Below are positions 1 through 10,800 of a stretch of DNA of 64,000 nucleotides, one piece after another. This DNA comes from Marinomonas phaeophyticola (GTDB lineage: Bacteria > Pseudomonadota > Gammaproteobacteria > Pseudomonadales > Marinomonadaceae). Made by a program: the position numbers and the translations under genes. Below the pieces are notes generated by a model. It searched no databases and was not told the origin of the DNA. It saw only the letters and a program-made list of their open reading frames with translations. How positions within the stretch are numbered: position 1 is the stretch's first letter; each line of letters opens with the position of its first letter. The stretch spans positions 62,001 to 126,000 of the forward strand of contig NZ_JAPUBN010000011.1 in NCBI RefSeq assembly GCF_026966905.1. Reading direction: 5' to 3'.

Positions 1-636
1 TTATCGAATGCTGTTACTACTCGTAATGCATTGTTGAGAGAAGAGCAGGAAGCGATCTTAGGTAAAACCTTAACGAGGCTCAGTCAGAAAACGGCCTTAT
101 CTCAACTTTATGCCTTACCCAATAGTCTTTTAGATAAATCAGATCCAAGCATTTTACGTTTTAGTTTTCTTATGGGGTTAAAAACTCGCTCTCTTCAAGG
201 ATTAAATCAAATACTGCGTGAGTACTTTAAATTAGATGTTGAGTCAAATGTGATTGCTAGCACTCCCTATCGAATGCCTAAACAGAGCTTTAGTCGGCTA
301 GGAAGTCGTGTAGGACGTAACAATCAGCTAGGAGGAGGACTTTTATTAGGAAAACAAGGAACTCAACTTTATCAGGCATTAGAAATCCGAATACAACCAG
401 CAAGTAGAAAAGAATACCTCAGTCTTTTGATGAACTCGCATTTTTCGAGTACTTTTCGACAGTTGGTGTCTGCATATTTACGAGAAGTTGTAGATGTGAA
501 AATTTATTTGTTTGTAAAAAGGGCTTATATAGACGCTCCGGTTCTTTCCTCAAGCAATCTTGGTTTTCGGTTAGGTGAAGCAAATTGCCTTTCTCCCGAA
601 AGAAAATTAAACGAATATCGTAAAATTCTACTGTAA
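1..636 (+). CDS. tssG: T6SS baseplate protein TssG (C-terminal part)
   Basis: The frame is open from base 1, so this gene is cut by the left edge; about 211 residues remain. The sequence fits the C-terminal part of TssG (VasB/ImpH, DUF1305): a conserved stretch with SRLGSRVGRNNQLGGGLLLG, then EIRIQPASRKEY near the end. TssG is a cytoplasmic baseplate wedge subunit that works with TssF, TssE and TssK. The stop codon is 14 bases before clpV and the following genes are T6SS genes in the same direction, which supports the call. The remaining core genes (tssA, tssB, tssC, tssE, tssF, hcp, vgrG) are not in this window and presumably lie to the left. Confidence 0.88.
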   Translation, partial: LSNAVTTRNALLREEQEAILGKTLTRLSQKTALSQLYALPNSLLDKSDPSILRFSFLMGLKTRSLQGLNQILREYFKLDVESNVIASTPYRMPKQSFSRLGSRVGRNNQLGGGLLLGKQGTQLYQALEIRIQPASRKEYLSLLMNSHFSSTFRQLVSAYLREVVDVKIYLFVKRAYIDAPVLSSSNLGFRLGEANCLSPERKLNEYRKILL

Positions 637-650
637 CCAGAGAGATTATT

Positions 651-3260
651 ATGTCATACGTAAAGTTGGGAAATTTAGTAGGTAAGTTAGATTCAAGTTT
701 AAGGGATGCTTTAGAACAGGCCGCAGGTGATGCGATGTCTCAAACGGTCAGTTCAATTGAGATTGAGCATTGGTTACTACAAGTAATTGCATTGAATGAC
801 TCCGATTTTAGCTCATTTCTTAAAAGCCAAAACGTAGATGTGACCGCACTGGTTGGGGAGTTATCGAATCGTATTGAACGTTTACCAAAAGGTGCGACGG
901 GCCAGCCAACGATTAGTGGTGCCTTAAGCGAGTTAATGGAAGAATCTTGGGTGCAGGCGTCCGTTAATTTTGGACATGGAAAGATTCAGAGCTTACATCT
1001 GTTGCTAACACTTTTACAGACCGATGCGTTTGGTATTCAAAAACTAAAATTGAATAGCTTACAATCTATTTCAACTGAAGCGTTAAATGGCAAAATTGGC
1101 CAGTTAAAACAACCTTCGTCGGCTTCTTCTACTGGCGGGTCAGGTTCAGCAACAGAGCAACCTTCCGCTGGCGGTGCGTTAGAAAAATACACAGTCAATC
1201 TGACGCAACAGGCTCGAGACGGTAAGATTGATCCAATTTCTGGGCGGAATGTTGAAGTTCGCTTAGCTATTGATATTTTATGTCGTAAGCGCCAAAACAA
1301 CCCTATTTTAGTCGGGGAACCAGGCGTAGGTAAAACCGCAGTGGTTGAAGGTCTAGCCTTACGTATTGTCAGTGGTGAAGTTCCTCCTATTATACAAGGT
1401 GTGGAAATTCACTCTTTAGATTTAGGTCTTTTACAGGCCGGAGCAAGCATTAAAGGCGAGTTTGAGAATCGCTTGAAAGATGTTATCAATGAAGTTAAAA
1501 GCTCTGAAACCCCTATCATTGTTTTTATTGATGAAGCTCACACATTGATTGGTGCAGGTGGTGCCGCAGGACAGAACGATGCGGCTAATTTATTGAAGCC
1601 AGCGCTTGCCCGTGGTGAGTTCAAATCTATAGCCGCTACTACTTGGGCAGAATATAAAAAATATTTTGAGAAAGACCCTGCTTTGACACGTCGTTTCCAA
1701 GTGGTAAAAGTGGAAGAACCAAGTGCAACAGATGCTATGCAAATGCTGCGAGGTGTGGCGGCTTCATTGAAGAAACATCATAAGGTCTTTATTCGCGAAG
1801 ATGCTTTAGATGCCGCCGTGAATTTGTCTATTCGTTATTTACCATCGAGACAATTACCTGATAAAGCCATCAGTCTTTTAGATACGGCTTGCGCTCGTAT
1901 TGCTTTAACTCAAGGAGCAAAGCCTGAACGTGTTGAATATTTAGAACAGAAAATTCGTTATTTAAACAGTGAGCTAGAAGCCTACAAAGTGGAAGATGCT
2001 GTATTAAGTGATTTATCAGAAGATAGACAATCCTTAGTCGACAGTATTGCTAAGCGACAGGTCGAGCTTGATGCCTTAAATGAGAAATGGCAACAAGAGC
2101 TAGATCTCGTTCAGCAAGTAATTGTTCTGAGTGATGAAATTCAAGAGCAACAAGAGCAAGGTGCGGTAAATTCGGAAAAACAAGTGCAATTACAAGGCTT
2201 GCTGAATCAGTTATCTGAGGTTCAAGGAGAGTCTCCATTAGTGTATTCCATGGTGGACTCCAGTGTGATTGCTGCTGTGATTTCAAGTTGGACCGGTATT
2301 CCTGCGGGCAGCATGGTAAAAGAAGAGGTTGCGGCTCTGCTGACGCTAGAAGATGCATTGCATAATCGTGTTATTGGTCAAGAAACGGCTATTGGTGAAT
2401 TAGCAAAAAGTATTCGTATTTCCCGAGCAGGTTTAACAGATAGCCGTAAGCCTGTTGGCGTCTTTTTAATGTGTGGCCCAAGTGGTGTCGGTAAAACTGA
2501 AACAGCGATGGCGTTGGCCGATCAAGTTTTTGGTGGAGGCGATAATTTAACCGTTATTAATATGACTGAGTTTAAAGAAGAGCATAAAATTTCGATGCTT
2601 TTAGGCTCGCCTGCGGGTTACGTTGGGTTTGGTGAAGGGGGTGTGTTAACTGAAGCGATTCGTCGTAATCCATACTCCGTTTTATTATTGGATGAAATGG
2701 AAAAAGCGCATCCAGGTGTGCATGATTTGTTCTATCAAATTTTTGATAAAGGGCATATTAAAGACAGTGAAGGTCGCACTATCGACTTTAAAAACACCAT
2801 TATTATCATGACGTCTAACGCCGCTGATCAGGCCATTTGTGATATCTGTGAAGAAACGGATGAACGCCCTGAAAATCAAACTTTGGTTGAACGTATTAGA
2901 CCCGCATTACAAACTTTCTTTAAACCCGCCTTTTTGGGGCGTGCGACTATCGTACCTTATTACCCTTTAAACTCAGAAGAATTAGCAAAAATTTCGGTGA
3001 TTAGTTTGAATCGAATTGCTAAAAAACTGGCAGAAAAATATAAAGCGACTTTCACTTGGGATGATAATTTTATTGATTTCATTGTGTCACGTAATACGGA
3101 TCCGACAACCGGTGGTCGTGCTATAGAGCAAATTATTAACCGTGCTTTGATGCCGAAATTAGCGGAAGAGTGTATTCAGCGTTTAAGTGAAGGGTTAACA
3201 ATTACCGAGGTAAACGTAACCGTGTCTCCAATGGGTGAATTTCAGCTGACTATCGCGTAA
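651..3260 (+). CDS. tssH: T6SS ATPase TssH (ClpV)
   Basis: An 869-residue AAA+ unfoldase of the ClpB/ClpV type. It disassembles the contracted TssB-TssC sheath in the cytoplasm so that subunits can be reused. Visible parts are an N-terminal Clp repeat region (about residues 10-145), a low-complexity Ser/Gly linker (about 153-170), a first AAA+ module with Walker A GEPGVGKT at 222-229 and Walker B VFIDEAH, a coiled middle domain (about 400-540), and a second module with Walker A GPSGVGKT at 609-616 and LLLDEMEKAH. Length is typical of ClpV. The position inside a T6SS operon separates it from housekeeping ClpB. The ATG at 651 follows a GAGAG ribosome binding site. Confidence 0.96.
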   Translation: MSYVKLGNLVGKLDSSLRDALEQAAGDAMSQTVSSIEIEHWLLQVIALNDSDFSSFLKSQNVDVTALVGELSNRIERLPKGATGQPTISGALSELMEESWVQASVNFGHGKIQSLHLLLTLLQTDAFGIQKLKLNSLQSISTEALNGKIGQLKQPSSASSTGGSGSATEQPSAGGALEKYTVNLTQQARDGKIDPISGRNVEVRLAIDILCRKRQNNPILVGEPGVGKTAVVEGLALRIVSGEVPPIIQGVEIHSLDLGLLQAGASIKGEFENRLKDVINEVKSSETPIIVFIDEAHTLIGAGGAAGQNDAANLLKPALARGEFKSIAATTWAEYKKYFEKDPALTRRFQVVKVEEPSATDAMQMLRGVAASLKKHHKVFIREDALDAAVNLSIRYLPSRQLPDKAISLLDTACARIALTQGAKPERVEYLEQKIRYLNSELEAYKVEDAVLSDLSEDRQSLVDSIAKRQVELDALNEKWQQELDLVQQVIVLSDEIQEQQEQGAVNSEKQVQLQGLLNQLSEVQGESPLVYSMVDSSVIAAVISSWTGIPAGSMVKEEVAALLTLEDALHNRVIGQETAIGELAKSIRISRAGLTDSRKPVGVFLMCGPSGVGKTETAMALADQVFGGGDNLTVINMTEFKEEHKISMLLGSPAGYVGFGEGGVLTEAIRRNPYSVLLLDEMEKAHPGVHDLFYQIFDKGHIKDSEGRTIDFKNTIIIMTSNAADQAICDICEETDERPENQTLVERIRPALQTFFKPAFLGRATIVPYYPLNSEELAKISVISLNRIAKKLAEKYKATFTWDDNFIDFIVSRNTDPTTGGRAIEQIINRALMPKLAEECIQRLSEGLTITEVNVTVSPMGEFQLTIA

Positions 3261-3272
3261 ACGAGGCATATT

Positions 3273-3980
3273 GTGCATTTTACTCAGTGGATCAAAAAAA
3301 TAACGATGTTAACCACCGTTGTAATGGGTGTTAATTCAGCTTTTGCAATCGATAGGTTGTATCTTGCGACTCAAATATGGGAGCCGTATCAGACTGTAGA
3401 TGAAAAAGGTAACATTGGAGGGATTGCGGTAGAACGGGTCCAATGTGCTTTACGCCGAATGGGGCAACCGTATGAAATTCAAGTAATGAGTTGGGATAAA
3501 GCTCAGCTATTAGTTGAAACGAGTAAAATGCACGGTTATTTTGCTGGGTCTCTAAGTAAGTCAAGGGCCGCTTATGCGGTTCCTTCTGGGCCGGTTGTTT
3601 CTGAAAAATTATCATTGTTTGTATCCCCAGATGTATCTACAAGTATTGATGATGAAACAGCGAAGTATAACTTGCGATTTGGTGCCAAGTTTAATACCAA
3701 TAAATGGCTATCTTTAAAGCAAGGTGGCTATAACGTAATTAAAAAACCAAGGGATGCTACCTCGTTATTGCAAATGCTGTGGCAAGGTGAACTAGATGTT
3801 GCCTTAGAATATGAACTGGTTTTCGAGCATTCCATGAAAAAATTGGACATTCCCTTGGATTACTTTAAGCGTATAGAGCAAGGCACTCAAGATTTAGCGG
3901 TGCATTTCTCTAAAGGGTTTGTTCGACAAAATCCAACATTCTTAACTGGTTTTAATAAATCGTTACGCTTATGTCTTTGA
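3273..3980 (+). CDS. Periplasmic solute-binding-like protein inside the T6SS operon
   Basis: A 235-residue secreted protein with an N-terminal signal peptide (basic MHFTQWIKK, hydrophobic segment, NSAFA cleavage region). The rest resembles small type-3 extracellular solute-binding proteins: an early IWEPYQTVDEKGNIGG segment of the kind that starts lobe 1, and a later LQMLWQGELDVALEYE segment. It starts with GTG at 3273, 12 bases after clpV, and is followed by the FHA gene, so it is probably co-transcribed with the T6SS. No permease or ATPase gene accompanies it, so it is unlikely to serve an ordinary ABC importer. This is not a core T6SS gene; its role there is unknown. Confidence 0.7.
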   Translation: MHFTQWIKKITMLTTVVMGVNSAFAIDRLYLATQIWEPYQTVDEKGNIGGIAVERVQCALRRMGQPYEIQVMSWDKAQLLVETSKMHGYFAGSLSKSRAAYAVPSGPVVSEKLSLFVSPDVSTSIDDETAKYNLRFGAKFNTNKWLSLKQGGYNVIKKPRDATSLLQMLWQGELDVALEYELVFEHSMKKLDIPLDYFKRIEQGTQDLAVHFSKGFVRQNPTFLTGFNKSLRLCL

Positions 3981-4003
3981 ATATAGTGGATAAAGAGTAA
4001 ATT

Positions 4004-4990
4004 ATGAGTCTTAGTTTACAACTGGTTGAATTACCAGAAAACGAGCAAGTAGCCAGTAGACAAATTTCCATCTCTAATGCGGGTGGTACTATTGGGCGCT
4101 CGTTTGACTGTACTGTTCAACTGCCTGATTTTGACCGTACCCTATCTCGCGTTCATGCCGAAATAGTATTAGCCCCAAAAGGGGGATATCAAATTATTGA
4201 TAGAAGTACGAATGGTGTGTTTGTAAATGGTCGCCTACTTGGCAAAGGTGGGAAGCATGAACTGTCGGACGGTGACAATATTAAGATGGGAGCTTATACC
4301 TTATTAGTTAGTGATATAGAGTCGTTGTTTGCCTCAAAAGATGAAGATCTTGATGTATTGAGTCAATCATCTCATAGTGAGCCAGACTCTAATCAGTTTG
4401 ATGTGAAAAATCTAGAAACAGATCGCTCTTCTTTTAATGATGGCTTTTTACAAGATGAATCAGATTATGACGCCTTTTCTGTTGCTCAAAATCAGTCTCG
4501 TTCTTTTTCAAAAGAAAATGTCACCAGTCAAGATGTGTTTGGTTACGATCCTTTTGATGACTCCCAAGATGATATTGTGATGAAAGGTAAAGTATCGAAC
4601 TCGTTGCTGGATGAGGATTCTTTAGAATATAAAGTTGATCCAGAAATGAGGCCAATTCAAAGAGTTAGTAGCAATAGTGAGGTCAGTGAATTGCAAGATA
4701 GTGTGACTCGCTTGAAGCAAATCGTTGAACAGCAGCAGAGCGCATTATCTAGCGCTATTGCTCATGAGCGGCTAATGGCTTGTTTAGAAGTCTCGTTAAA
4801 TAAATTTTTAGAGGATTTACACCCAGATCATTTGGAAGAAGAATTTAATGATTATATCTCTGGGTGGGGATCAAAAGACAAGAAATATTGGAAATTATAC
4901 AAAAAACAATTTATTCGCAAAAAAGAGAAAGGTGAATATTACCGCCAGTTTTACGCAATTTTGTTTGAGGAATTTAGAGGAAAACAATGA
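4004..4990 (+). CDS. tagH: T6SS-associated FHA domain protein (TagH/Fha)
   Basis: A 328-residue cytoplasmic protein. An N-terminal FHA domain (about residues 22-105) shows the phosphothreonine-binding signature: GGTIGRS, LSRVHAEI, DRSTNGVFVNG. A long acidic Ser/Asp-rich linker follows (about 110-215), then a helical stretch and a C-terminal domain rich in Tyr and Lys, as in the T6SS FHA family. In the Pseudomonas H1-T6SS the FHA protein is phosphorylated by the kinase PpkA and promotes assembly. The kinase at the end of this operon (11299-12039) makes the same arrangement plausible. The stop overlaps the tssJ start by four bases (ATGA). Confidence 0.87.
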   Translation: MSLSLQLVELPENEQVASRQISISNAGGTIGRSFDCTVQLPDFDRTLSRVHAEIVLAPKGGYQIIDRSTNGVFVNGRLLGKGGKHELSDGDNIKMGAYTLLVSDIESLFASKDEDLDVLSQSSHSEPDSNQFDVKNLETDRSSFNDGFLQDESDYDAFSVAQNQSRSFSKENVTSQDVFGYDPFDDSQDDIVMKGKVSNSLLDEDSLEYKVDPEMRPIQRVSSNSEVSELQDSVTRLKQIVEQQQSALSSAIAHERLMACLEVSLNKFLEDLHPDHLEEEFNDYISGWGSKDKKYWKLYKKQFIRKKEKGEYYRQFYAILFEEFRGKQ

Positions 4991-5496
4991 GGATTATTCT
5001 ATTTGAAAGAGCTACTTTATTATTAATTAGTGCATTGCTTTTAATTGCTTGTAGCTCAAATTCACCCGCATTTTTATCTCCCTATAAAGTGGAATTTAAT
5101 GTTATTCCAACCGATGATATTAATATTTATTCGGATGATGAAGCTCGACCGGTTAAAGTCAGAGTTTATCAATTAAATGAAATTGGCCCATTTAAAAATG
5201 CAGATTTTTTAAGTTTATATAATAAAGATAGAGAAATTCTTGCCGATTCGCTTATTGATGTCGTTACTTTGCCTCCCGTAATTCCTGGCGTCGCGCAGAA
5301 ACTGAGCTTAGATATTCAACAAGAAGCTCGTTATTTAGCTGTACTTGTTGAGTTTGCAAATTATGAAACGACGACCACTAAATCTTTTATTGGGTTAGTG
5401 GAAGATCCTGATGAGCACTCTGTGTTTATTCGTATAACCAGTACCAAAATTGAATTAACTCAGCCAGTTGAATCAGCTTGGTGGCAAATATTTTGA
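4987..5496 (+). CDS. tssJ: T6SS outer-membrane lipoprotein TssJ
   Basis: A 169-residue lipoprotein with a hydrophobic signal and the lipobox LIAC, the lipidated cysteine being Cys22. The mature part fits TssJ (VasD/SciN): VKVRVYQL near residue 55 and FKNADFLSLY near 70. TssJ anchors the TssL-TssM complex at the outer membrane from the periplasmic side. It is translationally coupled to the FHA gene by an ATGA overlap and is followed 10 bases later by the tssK GTG start. Confidence 0.93.
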   Translation: MRIILFERATLLLISALLLIACSSNSPAFLSPYKVEFNVIPTDDINIYSDDEARPVKVRVYQLNEIGPFKNADFLSLYNKDREILADSLIDVVTLPPVIPGVAQKLSLDIQQEARYLAVLVEFANYETTTTKSFIGLVEDPDEHSVFIRITSTKIELTQPVESAWWQIF

Positions 5497-5506
5497 GGAG
5501 CGTAGC

Positions 5507-6832
5507 GTGAGACGTCATCGTAAAGTCGTTTGGAACGAGGGGATGTTCGTTGCTCCTCAACACTTTCAGCAGCAAGAGCGCTATTTTCATCATTATATGG
5601 AGCAGTATATCGCTCAATCGACAGGAGCTCACCGTTATGGTGTTTCCACATTAGAAATTGATGAGCATCGCTTAAAAATAGGTAAGGTTGCTGTGACTCA
5701 ATGTCGAGGCGTTTTTGCTGATGGAACGTATTTTGAGAATACTCAAGAATTGATTTTAGATATTCCAAATGCGACGTTGGAGAAGGTCGTCTATTTAGCT
5801 TTGCCGATCTCCATAGAAGGCGCAAATGAGTACGGAAATGAGGCGGAAAACAAACGCTATATTAAAGTCCCAATTAACTTGTTTGATTCCAGTGATGCTA
5901 GTCAAAGCTCTGTTGAAACGATTCTATCCGAGCCCAATGTTCGTTTAGTTTTAGAAGGAGAGGAAGTGACAGGAATGACTCTTATTCCTGTTGCTAAAAT
6001 ATTAGAAAAGCGCGAGAGTGGAGAAGTATTACTTGAAAAGAACTTTATTCCAGCATGCTTGCAATATGGTGCATCCATTGTCCTGAAAGAAAGGATGAAA
6101 GAGTTGCACGCATTAACTCAAGCTCGCGCAACAAGTGTTGTCCAGCGCATTGGTGTTGGACAAGATCGTAAAAGTGAGCAAAGCTTGATGAAGGAGTATC
6201 TTTGGCTACAAGCATTGAATCGCTGGTTACCTTGGCTACATCTTATCATTGAAAGACCAGAGACGATTCTCGAAGAAGTGTATGATGGCTTAATTCGTTT
6301 CTCCGCTGAGTTGAAAAGTTTTGTCCCGTGTGTAGCGGATGCTCCAGAAACATTAGTAAGAGAAGATTTGAAAAGCGTTTTTTCCAACGTATTTTCAGAT
6401 TTAAGAGATCAATTATCGATGGTGCAGAATGATAATGTGACTGAAGTAAATTGGGACACAACGCTTTTTGAACGTCGACGTTTATTAAGAACATCAATTC
6501 CCAACTTGCATTTGATGGATAACAAACGTTTTGTACTCGCAATTGAGTCTTCAGTCGGCACGGCTATGCTTTCTCAAGTTTTTTCAAGTGCTTGTACATT
6601 AAGCGGTTTAAGTCAAATTGCTGACTTGGTTCGTAATGGTATTTCAGGGATCCCTTTAAATGTATTGCCTATAGCCCCTTCAGAGCTTAAACCGAGAGCA
6701 GATGTTTGCTATTTTGAGATTGATATTGCGCATGAATATTGGCAAGAAATTAAAAATAAGCGAGAGCCCATTGCTCTGCATGTGGATAGTCGGATATCTG
6801 ATGTAAACATCATGCTTTATGCTTTAGGGTAG
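5507..6832 (+). CDS. tssK: T6SS baseplate protein TssK
   Basis: A 441-residue protein of the TssK (VasE/ImpJ) family, the trimeric adaptor that docks the baseplate to the TssL-TssM membrane complex. The family-typical N-terminus, RKVVWNEGMFVAPQHFQQQERY, begins a few residues after the start. I chose the GTG at 5507 because GAGGAG lies six bases upstream and the family motif then falls at the very N-terminus. An upstream in-frame ATG at 5468 would overlap tssJ and add 13 atypical residues. The gene ends four bases before tssL. Confidence 0.94.
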   Translation: MRRHRKVVWNEGMFVAPQHFQQQERYFHHYMEQYIAQSTGAHRYGVSTLEIDEHRLKIGKVAVTQCRGVFADGTYFENTQELILDIPNATLEKVVYLALPISIEGANEYGNEAENKRYIKVPINLFDSSDASQSSVETILSEPNVRLVLEGEEVTGMTLIPVAKILEKRESGEVLLEKNFIPACLQYGASIVLKERMKELHALTQARATSVVQRIGVGQDRKSEQSLMKEYLWLQALNRWLPWLHLIIERPETILEEVYDGLIRFSAELKSFVPCVADAPETLVREDLKSVFSNVFSDLRDQLSMVQNDNVTEVNWDTTLFERRRLLRTSIPNLHLMDNKRFVLAIESSVGTAMLSQVFSSACTLSGLSQIADLVRNGISGIPLNVLPIAPSELKPRADVCYFEIDIAHEYWQEIKNKREPIALHVDSRISDVNIMLYALG

Positions 6833-6836
6833 CCAA

Positions 6837-7796
6837 ATGAATGAATTTCTTGATGAAGACACTGTTGCGATAGAGCAATCTGCGAAGGTTACTAAAAAAT
6901 CTTTAGATGATATAGGGGCGTTTCTTGAGACGGCCAATACACTTAAGAATCATGCTAAGTACACCGCAGATTTACAGAAATACAATTTTTTCGAAAATCC
7001 AATAATGAGTGCTTGTTCAGAAGTACTATCGTTAACGGTTTCTATTGGGCGTATGTCCTGTCCAAATGATTTATTTTTGTTTCGTAATGGGCTTAAAAGA
7101 GCGATAACCGACTTAAAGTATAAAGTGTCTTTATTAGATTATCCTGCTTCCGTGCCCGATAAAACCTGCTTTTTGTTTTGTATCATGTTAGATGAACAAA
7201 TTCTTCATAGTGAATGGGGGGAGGAGTCCGGCTGGGAAAATCAAACGCTAGTGAGTGAATTGTTTGGTATTAAAAACGGTGGTGAACAGTTTTATGCCGT
7301 CACAGAAAGAGCGCTTTCTCAACCGGTATTGTTGGCAGACCTTATTGAATTAATTTATGTTTTGTTAAAAATGGGCTTTCAGGGACAGTTTAGAGGAACG
7401 AATTCTCATCAAATCGACATGCTAGTTCAACGTTTAGAAACGACTATTTTTTCTAAGCATTTAATGACAGAGCCCAAAAATGGTTATGGAATTAATATGT
7501 CCCCTGATATTAGTCATTTGAAATTGACTAGACCAAAACGCCCCGTTAAGTATTGGCAACAATTTAGTATTTTTGGATTATTAATTGTGATTGTGTTGGG
7601 TGCGGTTTCTTATTGGTATGACACCACATTACCGCAAAGAGCTCGAGATTTTTATGCTTTAGAGAAATTTACAGATACCTATTACAGCGCAAAAAACTCA
7701 CAGGCAACAGAATACACTTATACGAGTACCGTTGAAGAAATGGAGGCGGCGATAAGCCTCTATGGACGTCCTAACAATATAAATGAAAATGACTAG
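6837..7796 (+). CDS. tssL: T6SS inner-membrane protein TssL (DotU/IcmH family)
   Basis: A 319-residue protein with a cytoplasmic DotU domain (about residues 45-215; FCIMLDEQILHSEWG and GFQGQFRG are typical), a single membrane-spanning segment near residues 240-260 (FSIFGLLIVIVLGAVSYWY), and a short periplasmic tail. TssL forms the inner-membrane complex with TssM and contacts TssK. There is no C-terminal OmpA-like peptidoglycan-binding domain, so cell-wall anchoring, if present, must come from another protein. Confidence 0.93.
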   Translation: MNEFLDEDTVAIEQSAKVTKKSLDDIGAFLETANTLKNHAKYTADLQKYNFFENPIMSACSEVLSLTVSIGRMSCPNDLFLFRNGLKRAITDLKYKVSLLDYPASVPDKTCFLFCIMLDEQILHSEWGEESGWENQTLVSELFGIKNGGEQFYAVTERALSQPVLLADLIELIYVLLKMGFQGQFRGTNSHQIDMLVQRLETTIFSKHLMTEPKNGYGINMSPDISHLKLTRPKRPVKYWQQFSIFGLLIVIVLGAVSYWYDTTLPQRARDFYALEKFTDTYYSAKNSQATEYTYTSTVEEMEAAISLYGRPNNINEND

Positions 7797-7876
7797 CTGG
7801 TTGAATAGCCTCTGTATAATAATGCACAGGTGTTAATAATGAGATCTTTATAGACTTTTAATGTAGGCACTTAAAA

Positions 7877-10800
7877 ATGAAAAAAATAGAGCATTCATTG
7901 CTGCTATCTTAATAACCTTATTGATCGTTGCTTCGGCTTCCGGTTTTTTTTGGTTTTTTGATTTATGGTCTTTAAAGTCTTCTTTATGGCTCGTCATTCA
8001 AGTATCTGGTGTTATTCTCGTTAGCATATTGGCGTGTGTTTCTATCCTGTATCTCTGGAAAAAAAGAAAACCTAAGCAAGACAAAGAGGCGGCCCAAAAA
8101 GAGGCATATTCGAAACTACACTTTATTTCTCGATTTGATCAGCTTTGGAAGACTCAGGCTAAACGTACTACCTCTCCATATAGAACGCCATGGTATTTCT
8201 TTATCTCAGATCAAGGCCATGAAAGTCAGTCTATTATATTGCAACAAATGGGTTATGAATTAGTAGATAACGAAGATGATATTGAGATTGAAGGCTCGAT
8301 TTTTCGCTTTTGGATAAGTGAAACGTCTGTTGTTGTAAGCGTATATTTAACAAATCAAGCGCCAGTATTAGCGCTACAATTAGACCAATTATTAGCTTTA
8401 ATGACAAAGAAACGACCACGTCAAATGGCTAATGGCATAATTTCAACGCTATCCTTGTCACAGTTAGTTTTAGCAGATGATAAATCGTTATTTGATATTG
8501 CTAAACGTTATCGAGCAATCATAAAGGTATTAGATAATAGTAGTGGTCTTCAACTTCCTGTCTATACTGTTTTTAGTGAGCTTTCATCCGTAACGGATTT
8601 TTGTGAAGTATTTTCTACTTTAGATGAGAATATCCGAGAGAAGCCATTTGGTGCTTTAATGCCGGTTGAGAATAAAAACGGTTTTGATAAATCTTGGTTC
8701 AGTGATTCCTTTAATGAAATCCAAACGAATCTATCTAATAGCATTACCGTATTTTTAAAAAAGCAGTTAAATGCAGAGTATAGGGAATCTCTTGTTGCTG
8801 GGGTTTTCCAACTGAATGCATTAAAAACAGATGTTGAAAATTTCTTAATACAAACCTTTGAAGAGCATCATTACGATGACAAGCCTATTCGCTTTAGAGG
8901 GTATTTTTTTGTTAATTCTGGTGTTGAAAAAAAGCAGACCGATATTCTGACTATGGTTCATGCTTCGGACTTAGGGTATGAAAAAGTAAAAGAAAATACG
9001 GCGTCTAAAAGTAGCTTGAGTCTATTTGGTAAGAATTTAATCAGACGTTGTATCATCCGTGAATCCGACTTAGTTGGGGTCCATGTAAGGAAAGAAACCT
9101 TATTTAGGATGACTAAGACACTCGTATATGGTGGGTTAACCGCGATCTTTTTTGGTTTCTTAGTCTTACTTAAATCGAATTTTGACTATCAGCAGTCTCT
9201 TGATCAGCAAGCGATCGCTAAGTTAGATGAATACAAAACTAATTTACAGGCAAATGACGTAATTCAAGATGATTTAGCTTCTCCTGTATTTAGTTTGTTT
9301 GAGCTAAGGCAAATACACTTCTTATATCAACAACCTTCTCCTTGGTATGTCTCCACGTTTTTACCTGATTCGAGTATTCAGGATGAGGTAAAAGGAGAAT
9401 ACTATTCAGCTTTAGAGCGTATATTACTCGCATTAATGCGTGATTATTTAATGAAGGATCTTTTTGTTTACAATAAGTTAGATGATAAAGTTAAAACATT
9501 AGAGTTGCTTAACGTAGAACAAATATTATATGACCCTCAACGAGAAAATATTGATACCTTAGTGTCTTATTATATTAGTGCTTTAAAAGAAGAAGGTGAA
9601 GGGGATGAGCAGTTACTCAGTCGTTTTGAAGAACTCGCATACGATGTGTTATTAACCGACGCCGTTCCAAAGCCTGCGGATAGGGAGTTAATTGGTTTAG
9701 CGAAATCCACATTAACATCTGAAGATATGAGTGAGCTTTTGTATCAACATATTTTACAGAATCCTCATTTCGCTAAACGTGTTGATTTTAGAGAGCAATT
9801 AGGACCGTCTTATCAACAGGTATTTAAGTTTAAGGACAATTTCTCTGGATACCTCATCCCATATCTATTTACCCAAGCTGGTTTCCACGATCTGTATACG
9901 AGTACTGGTTTTGAGCTAGCAAGTGAGGCCATTAAATCTTATGAAGGCGTTATGGGAAGAATTAATGGTGAAGCGGAAATAAATAAGATAAACAAACAAT
10001 TACGAGATAGATTTATTGCTGACTATATCCAATATTGGAAACAGTTTGCCTCAAAAGTGGAATGGGTTAAAACGAAAGAGTGGGGAGACAGTAAACTACA
10101 AATGAGTATGGCGGCTGATAGCTCTTTCTCACCTTTAATTTACTTTTATAAAGTTATTGACGTTAATACTCGCTTACATTTCGATGTGACAGAAATAGCG
10201 AAAGAAGAAGCCGTACAAAAAGAAGAAGTGGTACAAAAGGAAGAAAATCGAGAATCTAAAGGGTTGGTATCTGATCAAAGTGATACGGCCAATCGTGTTG
10301 CTGCTTCAATATCCTCTCCTTTTACCTCTTATCATAGACTAATCTCAGTGGATGAAACTGGACAAAGTCGATTAAATGTAGCGCTTGTGCAACTACAAAA
10401 AACATTAGCTTGGGTTGATCAAGCCAATGAAGAGCAGAGTCGAGGGCAGTACTTTCTAGATCAATTAGAAAATGCAGATACAAGCAATGTTTTAATGCAG
10501 CTTTCTGACTTATCTTCCAGGTATAGAATATCCATTTTACCTGACTTGCTAAAAGGTCAAGCGGGTATCATTAATAGTCTCGCTTTAGCGGATATTCGTA
10601 CATTGATGAATCGTGATTGGCAGAATGTTAAGCAGTTTTATAACTCAAAGATAGCGGGCCGTTATCCTATCAATAAAACCTCTAAGAATGATATTAGCTT
10701 GCTTGATTTTAAAGCCTTCTTTGGAAAAGAAAGTATCTATGTTGATTTTTCAAAACGCTATAATAAATACCTTTCTAAAAATGATAATGATCTGATTATA

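Noticed and set aside
1037-1300. Minus-strand open frame of 87 codons inside clpV, and many similar ones across the window
   Set aside because: They lie antisense to well-supported genes, match no family I recognise and have no convincing ribosome sites.
10205-10245. VQKEE tandem repeat in tssM as a mobile or regulatory repeat
   Set aside because: It is a short in-frame repeat in a linker and needs no special explanation.
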